A stretch of DNA of 64,000 nt, from assembly GCA_030526005.1 (NCBI GenBank), contig JAUNDP010000002.1, forward strand, positions 87,419 through 151,418. The letters are read 5' to 3'. Below are positions 1 to 9,234 of this stretch, piece after piece; within the stretch, counting starts at the first letter, position 1, and every line of letters starts with the position of its first letter. Below the pieces are notes generated by a model that had not been told where the DNA came from, did not search any database, and was given only the letters and a program-made list of their open reading frames with translations. A program made the translations under genes and the position numbers. The DNA is from Eubacteriales bacterium. Its GTDB lineage: Bacteria > Bacillota > Clostridia > Lachnospirales > Lachnospiraceae.

Positions 1-141
1 TTGAGATCGTTTCTTCATATATCCTTTTTTTGCAACGATAAAAAGAATGCTTCCCACTATCAGGCTAATTATTGTAATTGGCAGGATACGCGGACTGTAT
101 AGCTTTAAATAGTTCCAAAAATTATAAATTAAATCTCTCAT
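1..141 (-). CDS. partial membrane protein, N-terminus only (EPS operon)
   Basis: The first 47 codons of a minus-strand gene run off the left edge of the window. They start at an ATG whose first base is 141, with a GGAGAG ribosome site about a dozen bases upstream. The peptide begins MRDLIYNFWNYLKLYSP and has one strongly hydrophobic stretch at about residues 20-37, followed by the basic run KKGYMKKRS, so it looks like a membrane protein with its N-terminal segment anchored. It lies about 95 bases downstream of the GH16-type gene and is probably still in the exopolysaccharide operon. The family cannot be named from this fragment. Confidence 0.6.
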   Translation of the reverse strand, partial: MRDLIYNFWNYLKLYSPRILPITIISLIVGSILFIVAKKGYMKKRSQ

Positions 142-235
142 TTATTTCACTGTGTACTCTCCAAAATCATGTGAAATGTAGGTTTCCTATAACCAAAAAG
201 TAATAAGTTTTGTGATTATAATTTTATAAAATTTT

Positions 236-2242
236 TCACTGGAGCTGAGTCATTTTTATCAATTCTTCATCTGAAAACTCACAATCTTCATATGCTGCAA
301 AATATTCGATTCCTTCTGGCTTATTTGTTGTCAGTATGAGTTGTCTCAGATCTTTAATGTAAGTTATTTTACCGTCTTCCACTACTTTTTGCCCATCAAT
401 AAAGAGTGATGAGTGACCATCTTCCAGATATATTGCAATGATGTGCGTACTTTCTCCATTTAATTCCATTTGGTAAGGATCTACAGCTCCATAGCGCACC
501 ATAATTTTTTCACCGGAAATGTCAACGGATGGCATTTCATTTACATTAGAAGAATTTGTCCGAATACTTCCCTGAGAGCCCTTTATCAGATAGAGAGATG
601 GATATTTTGTCAGTTCTTTTGCCTCATCCATCACAGGTGTTTTGAATGTCACTGCATCCAGGCCCTTTTTCCATTTATCTTCTACAATCATATCTGTTGT
701 TGAATATTCTGCACTTAAATTCCATTCTTCTCCATCTTCTCCTATATTTATTACTTTTCCGGAGGTGGAATATCCTTCTTCCATTTCATTCATACCGATT
801 CGATTCGTAGCTTCCTTCAAATCGTACTCTGCAAAAGGCTTTCTGCTGTTTTCTTTTACAGTAACATCTAATATTTTACTCTGCTGACCGCATTGAATTG
901 TTAATTTTGTCTGTCCAGGTTGTTTTGCAGATAAAATATTTTCTGATACTATTGCAATTTTTTCATCTGCTGTCGACATTTTCACGCCATCCGTAGTAAA
1001 ATTGGGGTATAAATAATACTCAATATCTTTAGAATGTTCCGCTTTTATTGAAAACTTATGATGTGCCGTACTTATTCCCACACATGGTATATTGGCCTTT
1101 GAAGATACATTCACTACATACGTTGCTGTTGCATTGCCGCATGTCGCTGTTATCTCAGCCGTTCCTTCTCCAACTGCTGTTACATATCCCTGAACCACAG
1201 TTGCCACAGATTCGTTAGAAGATTTCCATTCACATGCCTTATTGCTTGTATATTCTGGATAGTATTCTCTTTCCAGATAAAAATGTGATCCCACTGGAAA
1301 TACTAATTCTGTTTCTTTTGTCCACATCTGTGGATAAATCTCCAGTTTTTCACATTCTGCCTGCTTTTCCTGAATAATCCTGAAATTTTTAATCTGAAAT
1401 TCATATTCTGCTTCTGTGTTCTGTCCATTTGCACTTTGACATTCTATATAAAAAGCTTGAGGCTTTAAAAAAGGATGGTAGTCGTATAAATATTCATTAC
1501 TTACTGAATATTGTGAAAAATCATTTTTCCCTACAAAAATATCGTCTATCCATGCCTGAACAACTCCATCTTTCAAAGAAAACTTAAATTTATGCCACTG
1601 GTCTGGCTCAAATTCAATATGTTCTCCCATTACATTCAAATGAGAATCCGGATATCCGCTTCCTGTACCTGTTCCATAATGAATTGTTGGCGTTTCAAAG
1701 CTGATGGGTGTATCTGCATATCCGCCAACTTGTTCAAATACATCGATTTCACCTCCGGCAGGCCATTTGATTCCATCAGAGTAAAAATGTTTTGTCCAAT
1801 AAGTTCCTGTTCCGTATGTAATCACATAGCTCCAGCTTCCAGGTTTTCCACTGTATTTCGCCTCAAATTCGCAAATAAAATCATCTGATTCAAATAACCC
1901 AGCCGTACACATCATCTGCTGTTTTCTAATACCTGTTTTTTCGTTCAAAACAGAAGTCAGAATGGCTGTATTATTTTCACATTTGATAGATTCCAGTGGC
2001 TCATAAATAACATCTCTATATTCTCTTCCTTCCCAGGAATAAAATTGTTTGTCAGATGGATAAGTGTTTGAAAAGTCGGCTTCAAAGACAACAAATGGTC
2101 CGGGATCTTCTGTTTCTGTCTCTGTTTCCGTCATCTCTGTTGTATCAATATTTCCATCTTGGATTCTCTTAAAAAAAGAAATCAATCCAATACAAAGCAT
2201 GATAGACAGAACAATTACAATAATCTTCATATATTTTTTCAT
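236..2242 (-). CDS. surface-anchored GH16-like glycanase with BIG2 and C-terminal LamG-like domain
   Basis: A 668-residue exported protein. Residues 7-24 form an uncleaved signal anchor, followed by a Thr/Glu-rich linker. Residues about 50-295 look like a GH16 beta-jelly roll: E165-I-D167-V-F-E170 matches the family signature ExDxxE, with nucleophile, helper Asp and acid/base all present. Residues about 325-385 are a BIG2 (bacterial Ig-like) domain, followed by a second Ig-like segment and a C-terminal region resembling a concanavalin-type fold. Known GH16 enzymes cleave beta-1,3 or beta-1,4 glucans or galactans; in rhizobial exopolysaccharide loci they trim the polymer. Its place at the end of this operon suggests trimming or release of the polysaccharide made here. 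The true substrate is unknown. Confidence 0.72.
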   Translation of the reverse strand: MKKYMKIIVIVLSIMLCIGLISFFKRIQDGNIDTTEMTETETETEDPGPFVVFEADFSNTYPSDKQFYSWEGREYRDVIYEPLESIKCENNTAILTSVLNEKTGIRKQQMMCTAGLFESDDFICEFEAKYSGKPGSWSYVITYGTGTYWTKHFYSDGIKWPAGGEIDVFEQVGGYADTPISFETPTIHYGTGTGSGYPDSHLNVMGEHIEFEPDQWHKFKFSLKDGVVQAWIDDIFVGKNDFSQYSVSNEYLYDYHPFLKPQAFYIECQSANGQNTEAEYEFQIKNFRIIQEKQAECEKLEIYPQMWTKETELVFPVGSHFYLEREYYPEYTSNKACEWKSSNESVATVVQGYVTAVGEGTAEITATCGNATATYVVNVSSKANIPCVGISTAHHKFSIKAEHSKDIEYYLYPNFTTDGVKMSTADEKIAIVSENILSAKQPGQTKLTIQCGQQSKILDVTVKENSRKPFAEYDLKEATNRIGMNEMEEGYSTSGKVINIGEDGEEWNLSAEYSTTDMIVEDKWKKGLDAVTFKTPVMDEAKELTKYPSLYLIKGSQGSIRTNSSNVNEMPSVDISGEKIMVRYGAVDPYQMELNGESTHIIAIYLEDGHSSLFIDGQKVVEDGKITYIKDLRQLILTTNKPEGIEYFAAYEDCEFSDEELIKMTQLQ

Positions 2243-2249
2243 AATGAGA

Positions 2250-3347
2250 TTATTTCACCCCTTCCAGAATATCTGCTATTCTCTGACAAGCCATTCCATC
2301 TCCATACGGATTTGAAGCATGTGCCATTTTTTCATAGCTTTCCTGGTTCTCCAAGAGTTCCTTGAAATTTCTGTAAATCACCTCTTCTTCTGTTCCCACT
2401 AATTTTAATGTTCCTGCTGCAATTCCTTCCGGACGTTCCGTTGTATCCCGCATGACTAAAACAGGTTTTCCAAGGCTTGGCGCTTCCTCCTGGATTCCGC
2501 CTGAATCTGTAAGAATCAGATGGCTCTGTGCCTGAAAGTTATGAAAATCGAGAACATCCAGCGGTTCAATGATATGGATTCTGTCATCTCCTCCCAGAAT
2601 CTCATTTGCAGTCTCTCGCACAACAGGGTTCATATGAATCGGGTAAATTGCTTTTACATCTGGATGTTCATCCATCACACGACGAATCGCCCGAAACATA
2701 TTTTTCATCGGCTCTCCCAAATTTTCACGCCGATGCGCTGTGATTAAAATTAATCGACTGTCTTTTGCCCACTCCAGCTCTGGATGCGTATACTCGTCGC
2801 GAACTGTTGTTTTAAGCGCATCAATCGCTGTATTTCCTGTCACATAGATCGTTTCTTCCTTTTTACCCTCTTTCAGAAGATTGTTCTTAGAAAGTTCTGT
2901 CGGTGCAAAATTATACTGGCTTATAATAGATACCGCCTGTCGGTTAAATTCTTCCGGATAAGGAGAATAGATATCATATGTACGCAATCCTGCCTCTACA
3001 TGCCCCACCGGAATCTGGAGGTAAAAACAAGCCAGTGCTGTCACAAATGTAGTGGAAGTATCCCCATGAACCAAGACAACATTAGGATGTACTTCTTCCA
3101 ACACCTGCTTAATATTTTCCAGAATATTAATTGTCACATCAAACAGCGTCTGTTTCTCTCTCATAATAGATAAATCATAATCCGGCACAACATGAAATGC
3201 TTCCAGAACCTGATCTAACATCTGTCTGTGCTGTCCCGTCACACAGACAATCGTTTCTATCGTTTTTCTTTTTTTCAATTCATTGACAAGAGGACACATT
3301 TTTATTGCTTCCGGACGTGTCCCAAAAACCAGCATAACCTTTTTCAT
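2250..3347 (-). CDS. wecB: UDP-N-acetylglucosamine 2-epimerase (non-hydrolysing)
   Basis: A 365-residue cytoplasmic enzyme that interconverts UDP-GlcNAc and UDP-ManNAc. It shows the family start VMLVFGTRPEAIK, the GQHRQMLDQ segment, HVEAGLRTYD, the ITAHRRENLG motif, and the C-terminal LTDSGGIQEEAPSLGKPVLVMR and TERPEG signatures. The open frame extends to 3440, but the ATG at 3347 is chosen because AAGGAAA lies just upstream and the conserved N-terminus starts there. The gene begins one base after the flippase stop codon at 3349, so the two are probably translated together. Its product would supply ManNAc, or a uronic acid derived from it, to the repeat unit. Confidence 0.93.
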   Translation of the reverse strand: MKKVMLVFGTRPEAIKMCPLVNELKKRKTIETIVCVTGQHRQMLDQVLEAFHVVPDYDLSIMREKQTLFDVTINILENIKQVLEEVHPNVVLVHGDTSTTFVTALACFYLQIPVGHVEAGLRTYDIYSPYPEEFNRQAVSIISQYNFAPTELSKNNLLKEGKKEETIYVTGNTAIDALKTTVRDEYTHPELEWAKDSRLILITAHRRENLGEPMKNMFRAIRRVMDEHPDVKAIYPIHMNPVVRETANEILGGDDRIHIIEPLDVLDFHNFQAQSHLILTDSGGIQEEAPSLGKPVLVMRDTTERPEGIAAGTLKLVGTEEEVIYRNFKELLENQESYEKMAHASNPYGDGMACQRIADILEGVK

Positions 3348-3348
3348 C

Positions 3349-4893
3349 TCAATTTCCTTTCTTAAATATCTTTTTCCCGATTCTTCCAAATAAATTTTTG
3401 TAATATTGGAACTCTTTGCTTCGATAAAAAAGCATTCCAAAGATTAAATTAGGAACAACACAGCAAATAATAAATTTAAAAGCAAGATTCCCTGCTGCTG
3501 AGAAGTTTGCCAATCCGCCTAGTTTATAACAGATGCCACCTGTAAATATCAAAAGTACAAAATAGAATACTCTCTTTTTGTAATAAGGCCAAACGCTTCT
3601 TCCAAATCCATACTTGTACAATTTAAATGAATCATACCATGTTCCTGTAAACAGTCTTGCGATTGCTGTCGCAAAGAGAATACCAAATAATCCCCACTTT
3701 TTGCCTAACCAGATCGAACATACCAGATTGATGCCTGCTGTGACAATCTGCAGGTATCTTCCCTGTCTGAACAGTCCCAGAGTGTTTCCAAATGTCCATA
3801 CGGCATTTTGTATTCCTACCATATAGAAATTTAATGCTATGACAAATGGAATACTGATCGGGAGAACATAGTCTGCTCCAAACATCAGACGTACAATGTC
3901 TGTCGACACAACAAAAATTCCTATGGATGCCCACCCAAAAAGCCAATAATTTGCAAGATTAATGGTATGAAACATCTGCATTTTTTTCTCAACGGATTCA
4001 CTTGCATTTAAATTCCCCACACTTGCTGTGATTCCATTAAAAAACTGATTCAGCAGAGAGTTTAACGTACCTGACAGCAAGGTATAATTTGACGATATTC
4101 CAACTGTCGCCAGCCCGCTAAAATATGTAATAATAATATTATCCGTACTGTTTACAAGAAGTCCTGACAGTTTCCATACAACCAGAGCTCTTACGTTTCG
4201 GATCAGTCCTTTTTTCTCTTCCCGATCCAGAGGTTTTATATTTTTCTTGACAATATACGGAAATTTTCGTTTTGCAATATAGGAGATCAGCACATTATAT
4301 ACCATTGTACCGATAGAAGTAATAATCAGATATCCAATATATTCCTTTGTGACAATCAGCCATACCATCTGAATAATACTCTGGATAATTGTAATTAAGT
4401 AATTTGTGCCTGTTACAATATAATTTTGCTGCGCTGCTGCAATCAGCGAACTTCTATAGCTGAAAAAATATGTGCTGGCTGTATTAAACAAATATAAACC
4501 ATAGATGAGATAAATACTTTCTTTTATATTCGGCTGATCCGGAATCAGAAGATTTAAAAATGGCATTAATAAAACACCAATTACTGCAACTACAATTCCG
4601 ATAACTTTATAGCAGCTTCCATAAAACTTAACAAGCGATGCAATCTTCTCTTCATCATTTTCTGCTAAAGGTTTATACAGAGCAAAAACGATTGCGCTTC
4701 CGATCCCCAGTTCAGCCAGACTAAGCATCGTCAAGATATTTGTAAAAAGTCCATTAATTCCCAGATAATCGGCCGCAAGCGTTCTTGTAAATACCATTCG
4801 ACAGATTAACCCAAGAATCGTGTTAATCATATACCCGCCGAGTCCGGTCATAATATTCAAAATAGAATATTCTGTACGCGATTTTCTATTCAT
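3349..4893 (-). CDS. Wzx-type polysaccharide flippase
   Basis: A 514-residue integral membrane protein of the MATE/MOP flippase superfamily with about 12-14 hydrophobic segments. The N-terminus (SILNIMTGLGGYMINTILGL, then FTRTLAADYLGINGLF) matches the polysaccharide transporter family found in Gram-positive capsule loci. It would move the undecaprenyl-linked repeat unit across the membrane for the EpsG-like polymerase encoded at 13294-14358. The ATG has AAGGAAG upstream. The stop overlaps the ribosome site of the epimerase gene. Confidence 0.88.
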   Translation of the reverse strand: MNRKSRTEYSILNIMTGLGGYMINTILGLICRMVFTRTLAADYLGINGLFTNILTMLSLAELGIGSAIVFALYKPLAENDEEKIASLVKFYGSCYKVIGIVVAVIGVLLMPFLNLLIPDQPNIKESIYLIYGLYLFNTASTYFFSYRSSLIAAAQQNYIVTGTNYLITIIQSIIQMVWLIVTKEYIGYLIITSIGTMVYNVLISYIAKRKFPYIVKKNIKPLDREEKKGLIRNVRALVVWKLSGLLVNSTDNIIITYFSGLATVGISSNYTLLSGTLNSLLNQFFNGITASVGNLNASESVEKKMQMFHTINLANYWLFGWASIGIFVVSTDIVRLMFGADYVLPISIPFVIALNFYMVGIQNAVWTFGNTLGLFRQGRYLQIVTAGINLVCSIWLGKKWGLFGILFATAIARLFTGTWYDSFKLYKYGFGRSVWPYYKKRVFYFVLLIFTGGICYKLGGLANFSAAGNLAFKFIICCVVPNLIFGMLFYRSKEFQYYKNLFGRIGKKIFKKGN

Positions 4894-4918
4894 AATTCTT
4901 CCTTATCTTAGTTTTGTT

Positions 4919-6070
4919 TTATTTCAAATCCATCGCTCTTAATGCCATTCCCTGAGCAAACGGCATTAAATCATACGTTTGTGCAAATACGCCGATGTCT
5001 TTTGTATCTCCCTGACACCAGTCGATCGCTCCCGTAATTCTTGTACAAGACAAAAGTTTTTTCATGCACTTTTCTGCGATCTTTTTATATTTCTCCTCCG
5101 AGAATATTTTATAGCAGTTCATATAAAACCATGCCAATGCTGCCGTTGCTGAGCTGTCATACGTCTGCGTGCGCTGCAAAATTGCGCCAAATCCTCCATC
5201 TTGTCTCTGATAAACGAGATACTTCTCTGCCGCATCAAAAATCCATTCTTTCAATGAATCTTTGTATTCTTTCTTTTTTATATTTTTATAAGTATCCATC
5301 AATCCAATCACATACCAAGCCGTACCGCGTCCCCAACCGTAAACGCCTAATGGGAGTTTACTTTTTATATGGAATGCATGATTCGGCAATGCTGTATTTT
5401 CATATAATCCATATTGGTGGAACATTTTTATTTGATAAAAAGCAATGTCTTCCCATTCAGAACTTTGAAAAATCTCTGCATACAATGCCAGAAATGGACA
5501 TACTAGCCCTATCGTATCAACGTACATATCCGGATTCTCTTTGCCGCCTGTGTAGGATACCATTCTTTCTTCATTGATATTCTTTTTAATGACTGCAATC
5601 GAAATATCCATTGCCGGTTTTATCTTTTGAGGATCAGAAGAAGCTTTTAATACTGCATAAGAAAGCATCCCACAGTCTACGGCTACAGGAGGTTCTTTCC
5701 AGTTTCCAGAAGAATCAATCAGTGCCTCTGCCGCCGCCTCTGCTGCTTTTTTTGACACTTCAGATTGACCTTCTAATAATCCTAAGATCAATGCCGCTTT
5801 TTGCCATGATTGGATTGTTTTGCTTCGATATTTCCCATTCAGAAAATCGAGAAGCATATACCGTGAATTATCTGTTATTTTAACAGTGGGCGTCTTTTTA
5901 AGCCACTTTACTGCCTTTTTTTCAACTGCCTTTTCCCATTCCTCTTGTTTCCAGCGTCCGATATGAAATCGACAATACCTATTTTTTAAATAGAAAAAAG
6001 CATCTATACCATAATTTATCAGACAAACTGCAAGCGCAACGGCCATCAATCCGATGATAATTTTATTCAT
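4919..6070 (-). CDS. membrane-anchored GH88/GH105-like protein
   Basis: A 383-residue protein with an N-terminal hydrophobic segment (about residues 4-22) that anchors an extracellular alpha/alpha-barrel. YGWGRGTAWYVIGLMDTY and DMYVDTIGLVCPFLALYAE resemble the catalytic-site segments of GH88/GH105 unsaturated glucuronyl or rhamnogalacturonyl hydrolases, and DGGFGAIL fits the same fold. These enzymes remove the 4,5-unsaturated uronic acid left by a polysaccharide lyase. No lyase is visible in the window, so it may instead act on the operon's own polymer or be a non-hydrolytic relative. The start overlaps the stop of the pyruvyl transferase by four bases (ATGA), with GGGAGG upstream. Confidence 0.65.
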   Translation of the reverse strand: MNKIIIGLMAVALAVCLINYGIDAFFYLKNRYCRFHIGRWKQEEWEKAVEKKAVKWLKKTPTVKITDNSRYMLLDFLNGKYRSKTIQSWQKAALILGLLEGQSEVSKKAAEAAAEALIDSSGNWKEPPVAVDCGMLSYAVLKASSDPQKIKPAMDISIAVIKKNINEERMVSYTGGKENPDMYVDTIGLVCPFLALYAEIFQSSEWEDIAFYQIKMFHQYGLYENTALPNHAFHIKSKLPLGVYGWGRGTAWYVIGLMDTYKNIKKKEYKDSLKEWIFDAAEKYLVYQRQDGGFGAILQRTQTYDSSATAALAWFYMNCYKIFSEEKYKKIAEKCMKKLLSCTRITGAIDWCQGDTKDIGVFAQTYDLMPFAQGMALRAMDLK

Positions 6071-7224
6071 CTTATTCCTCCCAGTTTTTTAACTGCTTCT
6101 CCTGCAATCATAGATTTTTGGCAGTACTCCGGCATTTTCTTTTCTAAAAATTCTCTGATTTGTTTTTCATGTCTTTCCAGCCACTGAAAAGCATTTTTCA
6201 GCTCATTTTTATCTTTAAAATTTTGAGCAGAGACTACATAATTGTCTTCTGTGCCAAAAATATCTCTGGCAATTCCGCGTGATTTAATTGAATATCCGAC
6301 AACTAAAGTTGGAACACACGTTGAATATGCTGCAATCGTTGCATGAGTTCTTGCCCCCACAAATAATTTACATTTAGAAATAATTCCTTTCAATTCCATG
6401 CAGTTGCAGTCCTCAATCATTGCCACCCGACTGTCGTCTCTAAACTGTTCCATTAAAATATTTAATGACTCTTTATCATTTGTCTCTGGTTTTACTACAT
6501 GAGGTATGAATAAAATTTTATTTGCAGACTGTTCCAAAATATATTTTATTAACTCTATATAGTTTTCCATCACTAATTTTCCACATGATGTCACAAGCGG
6601 GCTGACATTAATTCCGATTGTATTGCTTTTGTCAAATCCTTCCGGCAAATCTGCGTCTGCCCTGTCCAACTGAAATGCCGGATCAGAACAGAGTAGAACA
6701 TTGTCCACAATCCCTGCATTTTTCAATCCCTCATAAGAAAGCGTCTCGCGAACCGTGATTAAATTATATCTTTTTAAGTCTTCTATTACGGTTTTTGTCA
6801 AAACAGAAGGCTCAATCGAGCAGCCCCACAGAACGGTCTTTGCCCCTTTTTTTTGAATCATTTTATTATAATATCCTAGTTTATCCACACCGCTGTAGCA
6901 ATAATTATCGCCGCCGATAGACATACAAATATCTGTTGATGAAATTTGCTTCAAAAACTCTTTATGTGCATATTTTATGTATTGATAATCTGTTCCGGTA
7001 AGTTTATGGCTGACTGCGCTGTGGAAAAATGCAAAATTTTTTTTATTTAATCTCTGTTCTTTATCTTCCACTACTTCTGCCACTTGATCCACGCCATATC
7101 GAATATCTTCTTCCGGTGAAGTTGTAAACAGCCTCATCGGAGCATTTAATATTTTTGCCGTTGAACGTACAATAGCTTCACATCCATGATTTGCACTTCC
7201 GCCATGATAGTATAAATTTATCAT
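6067..7224 (-). CDS. polysaccharide pyruvyl transferase family protein
   Basis: A 385-residue protein of the CsaB/WcaK family. It has the N-terminal LYYHGGSANHGCEAIVRS segment, the MSIGGDNYCY loop, and the C-terminal GARTHATIAAYSTCVPTLVVGYS signature. Family members add a pyruvate ketal from phosphoenolpyruvate to a sugar of a cell-surface polymer, giving it negative charge. It sits between a GT2 gene and the GH88/105-like gene and overlaps the latter by ATGA. A GAGGGAAAG ribosome site precedes the ATG. Confidence 0.85.
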   Translation of the reverse strand: MINLYYHGGSANHGCEAIVRSTAKILNAPMRLFTTSPEEDIRYGVDQVAEVVEDKEQRLNKKNFAFFHSAVSHKLTGTDYQYIKYAHKEFLKQISSTDICMSIGGDNYCYSGVDKLGYYNKMIQKKGAKTVLWGCSIEPSVLTKTVIEDLKRYNLITVRETLSYEGLKNAGIVDNVLLCSDPAFQLDRADADLPEGFDKSNTIGINVSPLVTSCGKLVMENYIELIKYILEQSANKILFIPHVVKPETNDKESLNILMEQFRDDSRVAMIEDCNCMELKGIISKCKLFVGARTHATIAAYSTCVPTLVVGYSIKSRGIARDIFGTEDNYVVSAQNFKDKNELKNAFQWLERHEKQIREFLEKKMPEYCQKSMIAGEAVKKLGGIR

Positions 7225-7280
7225 TTTTTCTTTCCCTCATTTTTTATGCTTAAATCTGTACCGCGATTGATGATTATTTT

Positions 7281-7300
7281 CTATATCATTTATGATATAG
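7281..7300. repeat. short perfect inverted repeat after a GT2 stop codon
   Basis: CTATATCAT and ATGATATAG are perfect inverted 9-base arms separated by TT, directly beside the stop codon of the GT2 gene at 7301. There is no T-run on either side, so it is not a standard terminator. It may stabilise the upstream message, or it may be chance in AT-rich DNA. Confidence 0.4.
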
Positions 7301-8167
7301 TTATTTATTTTTTCCAATCATTCGTCTGATTTTTCCCGGAACTCTATGCTCAAAGAAAAAACGCATAGAGTACCATTTATACTTGAACTGATATGGATTT
7401 TTTTCCTGACCTAAATTTTTTCTGCACTGATACAGTCCTCTGTAAAAATAGTAGTTTGATTCCCCATCAATCTTTCCGAACAGAGGACGATTTTTCAACA
7501 GCATCTTTTCCAGATTTTTATTAAAAGTCTCTTTTCTCATCGTGCTGGTCAATGCTCCATCATGCCATCTGTATTCATACAGGATCTCTTTGATTACTGC
7601 TGCATTATATTTTGTATAAATACGCTGCCAGTAATCATAATCCTCCACCAGAGTAAGTTCCGGATCATATTCTCCAACTTCTTTATATGCCTTTCTGGTA
7701 TACATGAAACAAGCCCCAACTACATTGCTTCCAATAATTTGTTTCTTTTTTTTCTCATCAACCATGATATATTCCACTTCTTTGCCTTCACCGTCAATAA
7801 TTCGGCATGATGCAAACACAAATTGAGCATTGGGGCTACTTTTTAATGTCCGGTACATCTTTTCCAAAGCAGTAGGCTTAAAACGGTTATCATCCGAAGT
7901 CCATGTAAGATAATTTCCTTTTGCCAGACTAAATCCCTTATTTAAGTTCCGCGGAAGTCTTAAATTCTGTTCATTTCGATAGTAATGGATTCTATTATCC
8001 TTACTTTCATATTCTTTTGCAATCTGTGCTGAATGATCTGTCGAGCAGTCATCCACGATTAAAAGTTCCCAGTTTTGATATGTCTGTGCCCGCACACTGT
8101 CAATGCTCTCTCTCAGATATTTTTCTCCATTGTAAACAGGAAGTACTATACTGATTAATTCTTCCAT
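7301..8167 (-). CDS. glycosyltransferase family 2
   Basis: A 288-residue GT-A enzyme. ISIVLPVYNGEKYLRESIDS and LLIVDDCSTD form the nucleotide-binding start, TWTSDDNRFKP replaces the usual DxD-type metal site, and VEDYDYWQRIY is the acceptor-side ED motif. The frame opens at 8191, but the ATG at 8167 is preferred because the only good ribosome site (AGAAAGGAAAG) falls inside the longer version. One of six transferases that would add successive sugars to the lipid-linked repeat unit; sugar specificity cannot be read from sequence. Confidence 0.88.
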   Translation of the reverse strand: MEELISIVLPVYNGEKYLRESIDSVRAQTYQNWELLIVDDCSTDHSAQIAKEYESKDNRIHYYRNEQNLRLPRNLNKGFSLAKGNYLTWTSDDNRFKPTALEKMYRTLKSSPNAQFVFASCRIIDGEGKEVEYIMVDEKKKKQIIGSNVVGACFMYTRKAYKEVGEYDPELTLVEDYDYWQRIYTKYNAAVIKEILYEYRWHDGALTSTMRKETFNKNLEKMLLKNRPLFGKIDGESNYYFYRGLYQCRKNLGQEKNPYQFKYKWYSMRFFFEHRVPGKIRRMIGKNK

Positions 8168-8180
8168 ACTCTTTCCTTTC

Positions 8181-9161
8181 TTACATACCAATCTTTAATG
8201 CGTTTCTTATTTTACATGTTTTTATCAAAGAAATTTTCGCCAATCGTACCCAAAAGCGGTGCGATTTTTTTAAATCCATAAGATTCTTTTTTGTAATCGG
8301 ATATTTTCCAATCATATGATCTAATTTTTGAAAGACTTTCTGAATTTCATCTCCTGAAAGTTCTTTCAGTGCAGCCTGTCCCTGATACATACAGGAAAAC
8401 CATAAATCGACAAGTCCTTTACTTTCAAGTTCTGGAAAATGCTCTTTCAAATACTCCTGTCTGTTACATTTCCCTTCTACTGCATCCAGACGCTTCAGTG
8501 AATATTTTTCACCCATAATGCTTCCTCTGCGCTGCCAATAATAATATCCCACATAGTCAATAATACTCACACTGTCCGCATTTCCAATCGCCTGATAGCT
8601 CCAGAAAACATCTTCGTGATATTTTCCTTTTGCAAAAGCAATCCCCTCAATGGTCTTTTTTCTATAAAGTTTGTACCAGACAGGATCTTTTAATTTTGAT
8701 TCATTTAACAGCGCCATCTGCGCTTCCCTTTTATTTAATACACAGTTATTCTGTTGCGTCAGCATTCTGTTTTGTGTATTATCCTCCCAGATCATTTCCA
8801 CACTACATGCTGCAATATCGCTGTGATCTTTCAGCATTGCTTTTAACAATCGCTCATACATTTCGGGAGCAATCCAATCATCCGCATCCACAAACCCTAT
8901 AAATTCTCCTTTTGCCAGCTCTATTCCGGCATTTCGAGCGTCCGATAATCCCCCATTTTGTTTATGAATAACTCTAATTCTGGGATCTTTTTTTGCCCAT
9001 TCATCACAGATGTTTGGGCAGCGATCAGGCGAACCATCGTCCACCAAGATAATTTCCAATTTTGGATACGTCTGACAGACAATACTTTCCACACATCTGT
9101 CTAATAACTTTTCTACTTTATAAATTGGAACTATAACGCTGATTAAATTACTGTTGCTCAT
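8181..9161 (-). CDS. glycosyltransferase family 2
   Basis: A 326-residue GT2 enzyme with ISVIVPIYKVEKLLDRCVES, EIILVDDGSPDRCP, the NGGLSDARNAGI acceptor loop and the metal site GFVDADDWI. It resembles EpsJ/WcaA-type transferases of capsule loci. The ATG at 9161 is chosen over an upstream in-frame start at 9188 because AGGGAGG lies at good distance. It is followed after 13 bases by the next GT2 start. Sugar and linkage are unknown. Confidence 0.9.
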   Translation of the reverse strand: MSNSNLISVIVPIYKVEKLLDRCVESIVCQTYPKLEIILVDDGSPDRCPNICDEWAKKDPRIRVIHKQNGGLSDARNAGIELAKGEFIGFVDADDWIAPEMYERLLKAMLKDHSDIAACSVEMIWEDNTQNRMLTQQNNCVLNKREAQMALLNESKLKDPVWYKLYRKKTIEGIAFAKGKYHEDVFWSYQAIGNADSVSIIDYVGYYYWQRRGSIMGEKYSLKRLDAVEGKCNRQEYLKEHFPELESKGLVDLWFSCMYQGQAALKELSGDEIQKVFQKLDHMIGKYPITKKNLMDLKKSHRFWVRLAKISLIKTCKIRNALKIGM

Positions 9162-9234
9162 ATCCTTTTCCTCCCTGCATCTTGACATTCCCCACAGTTA
9201 AAGCAGAGGGATTTTTCTTTAAAATATTTCATTT

